64,000 nt of DNA from CAWDAQ01 sp963800325. GTDB taxonomy: Bacteria; Actinomycetota; Actinomycetes; Actinomycetales; Dermatophilaceae. The DNA is taken from contig CAWDAQ010000008.1 of NCBI GenBank assembly GCA_963800325.1, positions 1 through 64,000 on the forward strand, given 5' to 3'. Every line of letters starts with the position of its first letter. Position 1 is the stretch's first letter. Under the pieces are notes generated by a model. That model saw nothing but the letters and a program-made list of their open reading frames with translations. It had not been told where the DNA came from and did not search any database. This document shows, piece after piece, positions 43,885-52,871 of the stretch. Both the position numbers and the translations under genes were made by a program.

Positions 43885-44249
43885 GGGGCTCCCTCGAGTG
43901 CTCCACGGGAAGGTCGTGGAGTGGCCGGCTCTGATGCCGCGCCACGACCCCGTTCAGCCAGGGCCTCGTCCACACGGTGCGACACTTCGTCGTTCTCGGC
44001 ATGGGCTGCCTCGCGAGTCCGCGGCCAGGCCGACTGGTCGCCGACGGCGATCGGCACCAGGAGCGAGCCATCGGTCCTCGGGCGTGGCGCCATGACTCCA
44101 TCCCAGCAGAGCCCGTGGACCATCGCATGAAGAGCGCCCCGCCCGGAGACGGCGATCAAGGTAGCGCCCCGTCTGCCTCCGGATGTCCGGCAGCCCGGTG
44201 TGACGCTCGTCGATGCCGCCGTGGTCGACGGGCCGTTCGTCTTCTCGAC

Positions 44250-44495
44250 CTCGCCGGTCAGACGGCCTACGACCCGGCTGCACTCAACGGCCAGGTCGTG
44301 CGCGGGCTGCATCACCAGCCAGGCGCGGGCGGTTCCCACTCCGGCCTTCTCGAGGCATATGGCGAGGTTCGCGCTGATACGGACATTCCCGTGCAGCAGC
44401 CCTGCCGAGCGCGACACGGTGGAGATCCCCGGCCGGGAGGTGGACTTGTCGAAGCCCAGGTGCCGGACAAGCAGTCCGGGCTGGAGCACCGTCAT
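44250..44495 (-). pseudogene. HigA-like antitoxin remnant
   Basis: The frame from ATG 44495 contains GISTVSRSAGLLHGNVRISANLAICLEKAGVGTARAWLVMQPAHDLA, which follows the HigA helix-turn-helix pattern (S..LNG...IS.EMA.RLEKA...TAE.WL..Q.AYDLA) with several substitutions and a disturbed recognition helix. It directly follows the integrase gene on the same strand. No intact toxin partner is visible. The frame continues to 43881 without recognisable content. Confidence 0.55.
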
Positions 44496-44498
44496 CGC

Positions 44499-45962
44499 TC
44501 AGCGGGTCCCTCCGAGGTCGACTTGGCCGCTGACGATGTCGGACGCCGCTCTCGCCAGCCTCTCGGTGGGGTGCTGGTAGACGGGCAGCATGGCGCCGCT
44601 GGTCCACCCGAACTGGTGCCTGACGACCTGCTCCTGCACGCCGGCCTCGAGGTAGAGGGTGGCCGCGGTGTGCCTCGCGTCGTGGAGGCGAGCTGGAGGG
44701 ATCCCGGCCCTGCGCAGGAGTGACTGCCAGGCCTCGTAGTCCTTGCTCGGGTCGATCCGGCCACCCAACGGCGTGGAGAACACCGTCCGCGACGGGTGCC
44801 CCGGTGGCGGCCCCTGCCACAGGTTGCAGGCCGTGACCGCGTCCCGGCGCTGTTGCGCCAGCCGCTCCGCCAAGGCGGTGAGGACCAGGGACGGCACGGG
44901 AATCGTCCGTTCGGACTCGCTCGTCTTCAGGGGTACCAACGCCAGCCCGGAGACGCCGACGCGCTGTGGACAGTCCGATGGCCGCTTGTACCCGCAGGGC
45001 CAGTCGCGCTGCTGGAGCCTGCGAGAGCGTGAGTTCGCGGTCCCGTCCGCGTGCTGGGCCCCGGGCGGAGGCGCGGGTGCGCCCCGTTGCGTGGGTGGCC
45101 CACACCCGTGCCGGGCCCGCAGACGACGCAGCTGCCGGTCGATGGTGAGCGTGCGGCGGTCGAAGTCCACGCGTCCCCACTGCAGGCCGAGGACCTCGCC
45201 CTGCCGCAGTCCGCAGAGGACGGCGATGGCCCACCGGGCGAGGGTGTCCGGGTCCTCGGCGGCGACCTCGAGGAGGGCCCGGACGGACTCGACCGAGAGC
45301 GCCCGGGATCTCGTGCGTCGAGAGGTGACCGGGACGTCGCCGGGTTCGGCCCACTCGTCGACCACGAGCGAGGTGCCGCCGGCGGGGCGAGCCGGTCGGG
45401 CGGCCGAGGGCGGGTGGACGGTGGCGAGGGGGTCTCCCAGCATCCGTCCGTGCTTGCGGGCCTCCCGGAGCATTGCCCGCATCGCGCGGAAGCAGGTGCC
45501 GGTGGATGCGACGCTCAGACCGTCGGCGCGCATCTGGCGCAGGACCCCCTCGAGGTCGTGGGCGGTCAGTGCCTCGAGGCGGGTCCGCCCGATCCGCGGC
45601 AGGATGTACATGTCGAGGTCGGTGCGGTAGCGGGCGAGGGTGGACTGCGCCCGTCCGCGGCTCTCGACGATGCCGAGCCACTCCTCGGCCCAGGCCGCCA
45701 CGGTGATCCGCGAGGACCCGGGCGTGCTGACCGCGTGGGCGTCGCGCTCGCGCTCGAGCTTCCGCACGGCCGCGGTGACCTCGGCCTGGGTGCGCCCGCG
45801 TCGGTGGCGTCGGTCGGGCCTCCCGTCCGGCTTGGTGCCGACCCAGACCCAGCCGTGCCAGCGACCGGATCCCCTGGGCGACTCGTAGATCGACGAGCGG
45901 CGGTTGGGGGCCCGGCTCCGGGCCCCGGGTTCTGGCCCGTCGTCGGAGTCGTCAGGCGGCAT
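44499..45962 (-). CDS. int: Tyrosine-type site-specific integrase
   Basis: 487 residues. AP2-like arm-binding start (SGRWHGWVWVGTKPDGR), SAM-like core-binding domain (about 88-170), and a catalytic domain with Arg in LCGLRQGEVLGL, HDARHTAAT (HxxR), RHQFGWTS and the nucleophile Tyr in LPVYQHPT. An insertion of about 50 residues separates the first Arg from the HxxR region, as in many actinobacterial phage/ICE integrases. The gene overlaps the excisionase gene and lies about 510 bases from a tRNA gene, the probable attachment site. Looks complete and active. Confidence 0.93.
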   Translation of the reverse strand: MPPDDSDDGPEPGARSRAPNRRSSIYESPRGSGRWHGWVWVGTKPDGRPDRRHRRGRTQAEVTAAVRKLERERDAHAVSTPGSSRITVAAWAEEWLGIVESRGRAQSTLARYRTDLDMYILPRIGRTRLEALTAHDLEGVLRQMRADGLSVASTGTCFRAMRAMLREARKHGRMLGDPLATVHPPSAARPARPAGGTSLVVDEWAEPGDVPVTSRRTRSRALSVESVRALLEVAAEDPDTLARWAIAVLCGLRQGEVLGLQWGRVDFDRRTLTIDRQLRRLRARHGCGPPTQRGAPAPPPGAQHADGTANSRSRRLQQRDWPCGYKRPSDCPQRVGVSGLALVPLKTSESERTIPVPSLVLTALAERLAQQRRDAVTACNLWQGPPPGHPSRTVFSTPLGGRIDPSKDYEAWQSLLRRAGIPPARLHDARHTAATLYLEAGVQEQVVRHQFGWTSGAMLPVYQHPTERLARAASDIVSGQVDLGGTR

Positions 45963-46155
45963 CGTGGGGAACGAGGTGGCGCAGCTTCGCGACGAACGTC
46001 TCGAGCGCGTCCTCGGGGATGCGGCGCAGGCGTCCGATGCGCACGGACTCGACCGCGCCGCTGCGGACGAGGGAGTACATCAGGGTGCGGCCGATGCCGA
46101 GTCGGTCGGCCGCCTCCTCGACGGTGAGGACGAGGCGGGTGGAGTGGTCGGTCAT
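45952..46155 (-). CDS. xis: Excisionase / AlpA-like helix-turn-helix protein
   Basis: 67 residues. Winged-helix excisionase pattern LTVEEAADRLGIGRTLMYSLVRSG then VRIGRLRRIPEDALETFV. It overlaps the start of the integrase gene by eleven bases. Expected to bind DNA near the attachment site and direct excision. Confidence 0.88.
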   Translation of the reverse strand: MTDHSTRLVLTVEEAADRLGIGRTLMYSLVRSGAVESVRIGRLRRIPEDALETFVAKLRHLVPHDAA

Positions 46156-46472
46156 GGTGTGCCTCCGCGGTTCGGTGTGGGTCGAACGGATCGTGCGACG
46201 GGTCTACGGGGTCACGGGGGCACCATGCGGTGCCGCGTCGCAGGGGAGCGGCCCGGAGCCGGGCACAGCGGCGGAGAGGGCCAGATCCGGCTGCGGCAGC
46301 GCGCCGAGCGCGGTGTCCGTCGGGCGTCGGACGAGCGCTGGTGTGACGCCGGAGAACGCGGCCGCACGAACGAGAACTGCAACCACAACTGCAACCACGA
46401 GGCGGTTCTCGGTCTTGCAGGGCGACGCGGTCGACCGACGTTGTCGCAGGTCAGGGTGCATTTTCGAAGAGG
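46156..46472. other. Attachment-site region between excisionase and tRNA
   Basis: About 315 bases expected to contain the recombination arm sites. The only clear structure is the 12-bp tandem repeat at 46375-46398, bracketed by GAGAAC and GTTCTC. No gene is supported here. Confidence 0.5.
46375..46398. repeat. Tandem 12-bp repeat, candidate integrase or excisionase sites
   Basis: AACTGCAACCAC occurs twice without a gap. Flanking GAGAAC (about 46373) and GTTCTC (about 46404) form a short inverted pair. It lies about 75 bases from the tRNA 3' end. Confidence 0.5.
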
Positions 46473-46546
46473 TGGGGCAGGCCGGGCTTGAACCGGCGAC
46501 CGACGGATTATGAGTCCGCTGCTCTGACCATCTGAGCTACTGCCCC
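46473..46546 (-). tRNA. tRNA with CAU anticodon (Met, or Ile2)
   Basis: 74-nt cloverleaf on the minus strand: acceptor stem GGGGCAG/CTGCCCC with discriminator A, U8-A9, D-stem GCUC...GAGC, anticodon stem CGGAC/GUCCG around loop CUCAUAA, T-arm GCCGG-UUCAAGC-CCGGC. Anticodon CAU fits elongator Met; lysidine-modified Ile cannot be excluded by eye. The 3' end faces the integrase, so the tRNA 3' half is the likely attachment core, regenerated by the integrated element. Confidence 0.93.
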
Positions 46547-46798
46547 CGGACACCGGCGGCGGCCCGTGTCGCCCGGCGAGCCTATCCGTTCCGTCGCGCC
46601 GGGCGAGAACGGCCGAGGGCGCCGCCGGTCGGGCGGGCAGGGCAGTGGTGCAGGCCCGCGACGCCGCCGAGCGGGAACGGCCGGGGCCCCGCCGGGCGGG
46701 CGGAAACTGGTGCCCGCCTCGCCGCCGGAGGCCGGAACCGACGCGGCACCGACGCCCCGCACTCATGGGGAAGGCGTGGGATGCGTTCGTGCCGCCGC

Positions 46799-48109
46799 TC
46801 ACGGCGGGCCGGTCGCTCGCCGGCTCCCCCCGGACTCGGGGACCGTCCCCCACGACACCCCGGCACCGGTGACGGTGGCCGTCAGGTCGCGGAGGTGGAC
46901 GTGGGTGTGGTGGCGGGCGCAGAGCAGTGCGAGGTTGCCCAGGTCGGTGCGGCCGCCGCGCGCCCAGTGCCGCACGTGGTGCGCGTGGCACCAGCCGGGC
47001 GGCCGGGTGCACCCCGGGAACGTGCAGCCCCGGTCGCGCACCCAGAGCGCCTTGAGCAGCCGCGGAGTGACGAGCCGCTGCTCCCGGCCGACGTCGAGGA
47101 CCTCGCCCTGCGAGCCGAGCACCATCGGCAGCACTGCCGCATCGCACGCCATCCGCCGAACCACGCCGGGGGAGAGGTGGCGCCCGTCCGGGGTGGTGCC
47201 CGCTCCCACGCCCTCGGCGAGCGTCGCGTAGTCCAGGGTGACCACGAGCGACGCCTTGGCCGTCGTGGGGACGTGTTCGGCCGAGGCGACGGCCCGGCCG
47301 ACGAGCTCGAGCAGGGCGTCCGCGCGGCGTCGCTCCGCGCCCCGCAGATCCGGTCCGCCGCCGACGCCGGGCACCCACGCCGACGGCTGCGGGGCGGCGA
47401 GCGGGCTCAGGGCCGCCTCCAGCGTCGCGGCCCCCTCGGGATCGAGGACGAGCTCGAAGTGGCGCATGCCCGTCCGGGCCTCCCACCCCGCGCTCAGCGC
47501 CCGCCCGCGGGCGAGCGTGGCCTGCTCCCGGTCCAGGGTGCCGGCCGCGGCGTGGTCGGCGACGATCCGCTCCCGCAGCGCCCGCACCCCGGCCACGCCG
47601 TGCCCCGCCCCCATGTCGAGCATCCCGGCCAGGACCGCAGGCGCGGCCTCGGGCACGAGCTGCGGGGCCAGCCGTCGGTACTCGGTGAGCACGACGCCCG
47701 CGACCCGCACCGGCACCCGTCCCGCCCGGACCGCCGTCGCTACGGGAGCCACGTCCGGGGCCCCGCCGGCCCGGGCGACGTCGACGACCGCCTTGGCCTC
47801 CGCCGGGGCCATCCCCGGGGCGCGGTGGAGCACCCAGTCGACGGGGGAGGCGGCGCCGGACTCGGTGACGAGGCCGCGCTCGACGGCCTCGCCGACGAGC
47901 GCGACCCGGGCCGCCTCGACGCGCCGGGACAGCTCGCCGAGGGCGGTGACCAGTGCGTCGACTCCGGGGTTGGAGACCGTGACCGGGTGCTCGGCGACGC
48001 CGGTGAGGGCCCGCACGGCGGCGTCGAGGAGCGCGAGCCGGCCGACCTCGTCCCCGGCCCGGGCCTCGAGCTCGCCCGGGACCCCGGCGTCGCCGACGGC
48101 CTCGTCCAT
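46799..48109 (-). CDS. DUF222 / HNH endonuclease-domain protein (13E12 family)
   Basis: 436 residues. The long N-terminal DUF222 region is followed by a C-terminal HNH motif CTFPGCTRPPGWCHAHHVRHWARGG and LCARHHTHVH. This family is expanded in actinobacterial genomes and its function is unsettled; it is not taken as evidence of defence here. The gene diverges from DUF3145; the 299-base spacer (48110-48408) shows no further gene. Confidence 0.9.
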   Translation of the reverse strand: MDEAVGDAGVPGELEARAGDEVGRLALLDAAVRALTGVAEHPVTVSNPGVDALVTALGELSRRVEAARVALVGEAVERGLVTESGAASPVDWVLHRAPGMAPAEAKAVVDVARAGGAPDVAPVATAVRAGRVPVRVAGVVLTEYRRLAPQLVPEAAPAVLAGMLDMGAGHGVAGVRALRERIVADHAAAGTLDREQATLARGRALSAGWEARTGMRHFELVLDPEGAATLEAALSPLAAPQPSAWVPGVGGGPDLRGAERRRADALLELVGRAVASAEHVPTTAKASLVVTLDYATLAEGVGAGTTPDGRHLSPGVVRRMACDAAVLPMVLGSQGEVLDVGREQRLVTPRLLKALWVRDRGCTFPGCTRPPGWCHAHHVRHWARGGRTDLGNLALLCARHHTHVHLRDLTATVTGAGVSWGTVPESGGSRRATGPP

Positions 48110-48408
48110 GAATCGATCATATGTTCGAGCACCGACAGTCGTCCCGAACCGTTCACAGGCAAACGGCCACGTCGTGGTGCGGGTGCAGGGTGACGGGTGG
48201 GACCGACGCGCGCCGTGGGGGTGGTGGTACTGCTGGGACTTCTACGGCACAATGGCGCGAACAAACCGCGCGCGGGCCGCCCGTGCGTGCACACCGGGCA
48301 CGACGGCAGGACACGCCGGCACGACGCGGCACCCGCGTCGCCGGCCGGCCGGACCACACGAGGTGCATGGCGTTGGGGAAGACGTCCATCGCACTGGAGG
48401 AGGTCCGG

Positions 48409-48924
48409 ATGTCTGTCGCGATGCCGCGCACGGCGACCCGAGGGGTGGTCTTCATCCACTCTGCCCCGACGGCTCTGTGCCCCCACATCACGTGGGCCCT
48501 CGAGTCCGTCCTCGGGGCCCGCGTGAACTTGGAGTGGACCGACCAGCCGGCCGGTCCATCACTGAAGCGCGCCGAGTTCTCCTGGACCGGGGACCCCGGC
48601 ACGGGTGCGAAGCTCGCGAGCTCGCTGCGGGGCTGGGACAGCCTGCGCTACGAGGTCACCGAGGAGCCGAGCCCCGGCTGTGACGGCTCCCGGTGGACCC
48701 ACACCCCGACCCTCGGCATCCACCACGCCTGGGTCTCCGCCTCCGGGGACACGGTCGTCAACGAGGACCGCCTCCGGGAGGTCGTCACCCTCGCCCAGGG
48801 GTCGCCCGAGGCGGTCGCCGAGATGATCGAGGAGCTCCTCGGCCAGGAGTGGGACGACGAGCTCGAGGTGTTCCGGCACGCCGGCGAGGGCGCGCCGGTG
48901 CGCTGGCTGCACAAGGTGGGCTGA
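48409..48924 (+). CDS. DUF3145 family protein
   Basis: 171 residues: RGVVFIHSAPTALCPHITWALE, RAEFSWTGDPGTGAKLAS, then YEVTEEPSPGCDGSRW and a C-terminal WDDELEVFRHAGEG. DUF3145 is a conserved actinobacterial family, often near fatty-acid synthesis genes, of unknown function. ATG 48409 follows GGAGGAGG at five to six bases; the frame is open upstream but low-complexity. Confidence 0.88.
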   Translation: MSVAMPRTATRGVVFIHSAPTALCPHITWALESVLGARVNLEWTDQPAGPSLKRAEFSWTGDPGTGAKLASSLRGWDSLRYEVTEEPSPGCDGSRWTHTPTLGIHHAWVSASGDTVVNEDRLREVVTLAQGSPEAVAEMIEELLGQEWDDELEVFRHAGEGAPVRWLHKVG

Positions 48925-48997
48925 CCCCGGCGCCGACTCCCGGCCGGGGCACCCGAACGACCACGGCGCCCCGGGCCCGCACAGCACCTCACGGACG

Positions 48998-49039
48998 ACG
49001 ACGCCGCCCCCGGAACCAGTGCTCCGGGGGCGGCGTCGT
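48998..49039. terminator. Bidirectional hairpin terminator between DUF3145 and fabF
   Basis: Perfect 17-bp inverted arms (48998-49014 and 49023-49039) with an 8-base loop, between two convergent genes. GC-rich, without a long T tract, as usual in actinobacteria. Confidence 0.8.
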
Positions 49040-49048
49040 GGGTCGTGC

Positions 49049-50290
49049 TCAGACGCTCTTGATCGTCAGCGCGACGTTGTGCCCGCCGAACCCGAACGAG
49101 TTGTTGAGCGCGGCGATGTCGCCGTCGGGGAGCTTGCGGGCCTCGCCGCGGACGACGTCGAGGTCGATCTCGGGGTCGAACGAGTCGACGTTGATGGTCG
49201 CCGGCGCCACCCGGTGGTGGACCGCGAGGATCGTGAGGATGTTCTCCAGGGCCCCGGCCGCCCCGAGGAGGTGGCCCGTCATCGACTTCGTCGCGCTCAC
49301 CGGCATCCCGTCGGCCGCCGCGCCGAACGCCCGCCGGATCGCGTTGGACTCCGCGACGTCCCCGACCGGGGTCGAGGTCGCGTGCGCGTTGACGTGGACG
49401 ATGTCCTCCGGGCTCAGGTCGGCGTTCTCCACGGCCGCCACCATCGCTCGGCTCGCGCCGGCGCCCTCGGGCTCGGGGGCCGCGATGTGGTGGCTGTCGG
49501 AGGACACCCCGACCGAGGCGAGCTCGGCGTAGACCGTCGCGCCGCGGGCGCGGGCGTGCTCCTCGGACTCGAGGACGATGACCGCCGCCCCCTCGCCGAG
49601 CACGAACCCGTCCCGCCCCGTGTCGTACGGCCGGGACGCCGCCGCCGGGTCGTCGTTGCGGGTCGAGAGGGCCTGCATCGCGGCGAACCCGGCGATGGGC
49701 AGCGGGTGGATCGCGCCCTCGGTGCCGCCGGTGATGACGACGTCCGCCCGGCCGCTGCGGATCATGTCGATCGCGTACCCCATGGACTCAGCGCCGGACG
49801 CGCACGCCGAGACGAGGGTGTGGGCCCCCGCCCGGGCGCCGAAGTCGAGCGAGACCGCCCCGGAGGCGCTGTTCGGCATGAGCATCGGCACCGAGAGCGG
49901 GAACACCCGCCGCGGCCCCTTCTCGCGCAGGTTGTCCCACTGGTCGAGCAGGGTCCACACCCCGCCGATGCCGGTCCCGACCGCGACGCCGAGCCGCTCC
50001 GGGTCCACCTCGGGGGCGCCGGCGTCGGCCCAGGCCTCGCGGGAGGCGATGAGGGCGTACTGGGCGTTCGGGTCCTGCCGCCGGATCTCGACCTTGGAGA
50101 GGACCTCGCCCGGCGGCGTCGCCACCGAGGCGGCGAAGGTGACCGGCAGGTCGTACTTCGCGACCCACTCCTGGGTGAGGGTGCGGGCGCCCGAGCGCCC
50201 GGCGAGGATGCCCTCCCACGTCTCGGGAACCGTGCCGCCCAGGGGAGTGGTCGCGCCGAGTCCGGTGACGACAACACGTGTGGTGGTCAT
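49049..50290 (-). CDS. fabF: Beta-ketoacyl-ACP synthase II
   Basis: 413 residues. Thiolase-fold condensing enzyme with catalytic Cys in SACASGAESMG, His in NAHATSTPVGD and His in KSMTGHLLGAAG. It elongates acyl-ACP with malonyl-ACP in type II fatty acid synthesis. Last gene of the fasR-fabD-fabH-acpP-fabF group, 114 bases after acpP, ending at a strong terminator. Confidence 0.97.
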   Translation of the reverse strand: MTTTRVVVTGLGATTPLGGTVPETWEGILAGRSGARTLTQEWVAKYDLPVTFAASVATPPGEVLSKVEIRRQDPNAQYALIASREAWADAGAPEVDPERLGVAVGTGIGGVWTLLDQWDNLREKGPRRVFPLSVPMLMPNSASGAVSLDFGARAGAHTLVSACASGAESMGYAIDMIRSGRADVVITGGTEGAIHPLPIAGFAAMQALSTRNDDPAAASRPYDTGRDGFVLGEGAAVIVLESEEHARARGATVYAELASVGVSSDSHHIAAPEPEGAGASRAMVAAVENADLSPEDIVHVNAHATSTPVGDVAESNAIRRAFGAAADGMPVSATKSMTGHLLGAAGALENILTILAVHHRVAPATINVDSFDPEIDLDVVRGEARKLPDGDIAALNNSFGFGGHNVALTIKSV

Positions 50291-50404
50291 GAGTCGGTGT
50301 GCTCCTGTTCAGGGAGGGCCGTCACGTCCGGTGGGGCGCCGGCCCTGGATCACGGCGGGAGGGGGGAGCCGGTCCGCGGCCTGCCCGGCCGCGGACCGGT
50401 CCGC

Positions 50405-50653
50405 TCAGCTCTGGTTGCTCTGGATGTAGGAGACCGCGTCGCCGACCGTCTTGAGGTTCTTCACCTCGTCGTCGGGGATCCGGACGCCGAACTTCTCCTC
50501 CGCGTTGACGACGATCGTCATCATCGACAGCGAGTCGATGTCGAGGTCGTCGGTGAAGGACTTGTCCGCCTGGACGGCGTCGGTCTCGAGGCCGGTCTCC
50601 TCGTTGACGATGTCGGCCAGACCCTCGAGGATCTCCTGCTCGCTCTGAGCCAT
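50405..50653 (-). CDS. acpP: Acyl carrier protein
   Basis: 82 residues, acidic four-helix protein. The phosphopantetheine Ser is in DDLDIDSLSMM. It carries acyl intermediates for FabD, FabH and FabF encoded beside it. GAAGGAG-type ribosome site (AAGGAGC) lies upstream of ATG 50653. Confidence 0.97.
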   Translation of the reverse strand: MAQSEQEILEGLADIVNEETGLETDAVQADKSFTDDLDIDSLSMMTIVVNAEEKFGVRIPDDEVKNLKTVGDAVSYIQSNQS

Positions 50654-50770
50654 GTCGCTGCTCCTTCGTCGGTGTCGTGCGCTCGGAGGCGCCTGCTGTG
50701 TCGATGGCCCGTTTCACCCGCGGACCGTCGGGACCCTACGTGCCCGGTGGCTGGACCGAGTCTGTCGCGC

Positions 50771-51808
50771 TCACGGAAGCTCCACCACCTGGGCGGCGTA
50801 CACCAGCCCCGCGCCGAAGCCGATCTGCAGCGCGAGCCCGCCGTGCGGGGCCTCGCCCTGGCGGAGCATGCGCTCGGTCGCGAGCGGGATCGAGGCGGCG
50901 GACGTGTTCGCGGTCTCGGCGATGTCCCGCGCGACGGCGACGTCCTCCGGGAGGCCGAGCTGCTTGACCATCGCGTCGATGATCCGCATGTTCGCCTGGT
51001 GCGGGATGAAGGCGTCGAGGTCCGCGGCAGCGACCCCGGCGGCGTCGAGCGCGCGCTGGGCGACCGGGGCCATGCCCCAGACGGCCCAGCGGAACACCGA
51101 CTGGCCCTTCATGAGGATCGCGGGGAACGGGGCCGGGCCCTCCTCGGTGCGCCCCCACGTCTCCCGGACGTCGACCCACGACTCGCGCTGGGCGATCGTC
51201 TCCCACTGCGCGCCCTCCGACCCCCACACGGTGGGGCCGATGCCGGGGGTCTCGGACGGTCCGACGATGGCAGCGCCGGCGCCGTCGCCGAAGATGAACG
51301 CCGTCCCCCGGTCGTGGGGGTCGGTGAAGTCCGACAGCTTCTCGACGCCGACGACGAGGACGTGGTCGGCGGTTCCGCACCGGACGAGGTCGTTGGCCGT
51401 GGCGATGCCGTAGCAGTAGCCCGCGCAGGCGGCGGAGACGTCCCAGGCCGCGGCGGTGAGCCCGAGCCGGTCGGCGAGGATGGGGGCCGCGCCGGGGGTC
51501 TGGTACGGGTGGGTGACCGTCGCGACGATCACCGCGTCGATCGCGTCCGGCTCTAGCCCGGCGCTGTCGAGGGCCTGCCGGGTCGCGGCCTCGCTCATGT
51601 CGACGACGCTCTCGTCCTTCGCGGCGAACCGGCGGCTGATGATCCCGGAGCGCTCGCGGATCCACTCGTCGGAGGAGTCGATCGCGTCGACGATCTCGGC
51701 GTTCATGACCACCCGCTCGGGGCGGTAGCCGCCGACCCCGACGATGCGGGCGTTGCGGGCCGGAGCGGGCTCCGACAGCCGGCCGGTCGCCTTGGGTGTG
51801 GGGGTCAT
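50771..51808 (-). CDS. fabH: Beta-ketoacyl-ACP synthase III
   Basis: 345 residues from ATG 51808. Active-site Cys in SAACAGYCYG, His in IPHQANMRI and Asn in ANTSAASIP. It initiates fatty acid synthesis by condensing acyl-CoA with malonyl-ACP; in actinobacteria branched primers are common. It begins four bases after the fabD stop; the open frame extends 13 codons into fabD and was not used. Confidence 0.96.
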   Translation of the reverse strand: MTPTPKATGRLSEPAPARNARIVGVGGYRPERVVMNAEIVDAIDSSDEWIRERSGIISRRFAAKDESVVDMSEAATRQALDSAGLEPDAIDAVIVATVTHPYQTPGAAPILADRLGLTAAAWDVSAACAGYCYGIATANDLVRCGTADHVLVVGVEKLSDFTDPHDRGTAFIFGDGAGAAIVGPSETPGIGPTVWGSEGAQWETIAQRESWVDVRETWGRTEEGPAPFPAILMKGQSVFRWAVWGMAPVAQRALDAAGVAAADLDAFIPHQANMRIIDAMVKQLGLPEDVAVARDIAETANTSAASIPLATERMLRQGEAPHGGLALQIGFGAGLVYAAQVVELP

Positions 51809-51812
51809 CGCG

Positions 51813-52784
51813 TCAGTCTCCCTCAGGGTCGTCCGTGGCGGCACCATCGTCCCGCGTGCCGGTCCCGCCGTGCTCGGCGACCATCCGCCCGGCCGCCTCC
51901 AGGTCGTCCGGGCCCTTGACCGCGAGGGCCTCGACGCCCTTCAGCCCGCGCTTGGCGAGCCCGGTCAGCGTCCCGGCCGGCGGGAGCTCGATGATCCCGG
52001 TGACGCCGAGCGAGGCGAGGGTGTCCATGCACAGGTCCCACCGGACGGGGTTGCTCACCTGGTTGACGAGACGGGTGAGCACCTCGGCGCCGGAGGTCAG
52101 CGCCGTGCCGTCGGCGTTGGAGACCATCGGGAGCCGGGCGTCGGCCGGGGTGATCGCCCGGGCGTACCGCTCGAGGGTCTCCACGGCCGGGCGCATGTGC
52201 TCGGTGTGGAAGGCGCCCGCGACCTTGAGCGGGATGACGCGCGCCTTGGCGGGCGGGTCCTCGGCGAGCGCGGCGAGCTGCTCCGCGGTGCCGGCGGCGA
52301 CCACCTGGCCGCCGCCGTTCATGTTCGCCGGGGTGAGCCCGTGCCGCTCGATCGTCGCGGCCACCTCGTCCGGGTCGCCCCCCATGACGGCGCTCATGCC
52401 GGTGGGCCGGACGGCGCTGGCGGCGGCCATGCCCGCGCCGCGCTCCCGGACGAACACGAGGGCCTGCTCGTCGGTGAGGACCCCGACGGCCGCGGCCGCG
52501 GTGATCTCGCCGACCGAGTGCCCGGCGACGGCGCCGACCCTGCTGCCGCCGGCGTCACCGAGCACCGCGGGGAGGGTGAGCAGACCGGCCGCGACGATCA
52601 GCGGCTGGGCGACCGCGGTGTCCTTGATGGTCTCGGCGTCGGATGTCGTGCCGTGGGCGACGAGGTCGGTCCCGGCGACCGCGGAGTACCACTCCGCGCG
52701 GTCGCGCAGGCCGGGGAGCTCGAGCCACGGGTCGAGGAATCCGGGGGTCTGGGAGCCCTGTCCAGGGCAGGCGATCGCGAGCAC
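51813..52784 (-). CDS. fabD: Malonyl-CoA:ACP transacylase
   Basis: 323 residues. GQGSQ near the start, the nucleophile Ser in AGHSVGEITA, catalytic His in GAFHTEHM. Loads malonate on ACP. GTG 52784 start; 87 bases downstream of fasR. An acidic C-terminal tail of about 20 residues extends beyond the usual end. Confidence 0.96.
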   Translation of the reverse strand: MLAIACPGQGSQTPGFLDPWLELPGLRDRAEWYSAVAGTDLVAHGTTSDAETIKDTAVAQPLIVAAGLLTLPAVLGDAGGSRVGAVAGHSVGEITAAAAVGVLTDEQALVFVRERGAGMAAASAVRPTGMSAVMGGDPDEVAATIERHGLTPANMNGGGQVVAAGTAEQLAALAEDPPAKARVIPLKVAGAFHTEHMRPAVETLERYARAITPADARLPMVSNADGTALTSGAEVLTRLVNQVSNPVRWDLCMDTLASLGVTGIIELPPAGTLTGLAKRGLKGVEALAVKGPDDLEAAGRMVAEHGGTGTRDDGAATDDPEGD

Positions 52785-52871
52785 GGGTCCAGCCTGTCGT
52801 GCCTCCCGCCGCTCCGGCGTGCCCGATCATCACGAACATGCGCCACCGGAGTTGGAGGGATCCTCCAAAAG

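Noticed and set aside
46799..48109. DUF222/HNH protein as part of the defence island
   Set aside because: This family is common and multi-copy in actinobacterial chromosomes and lies outside the integrase/tRNA border.
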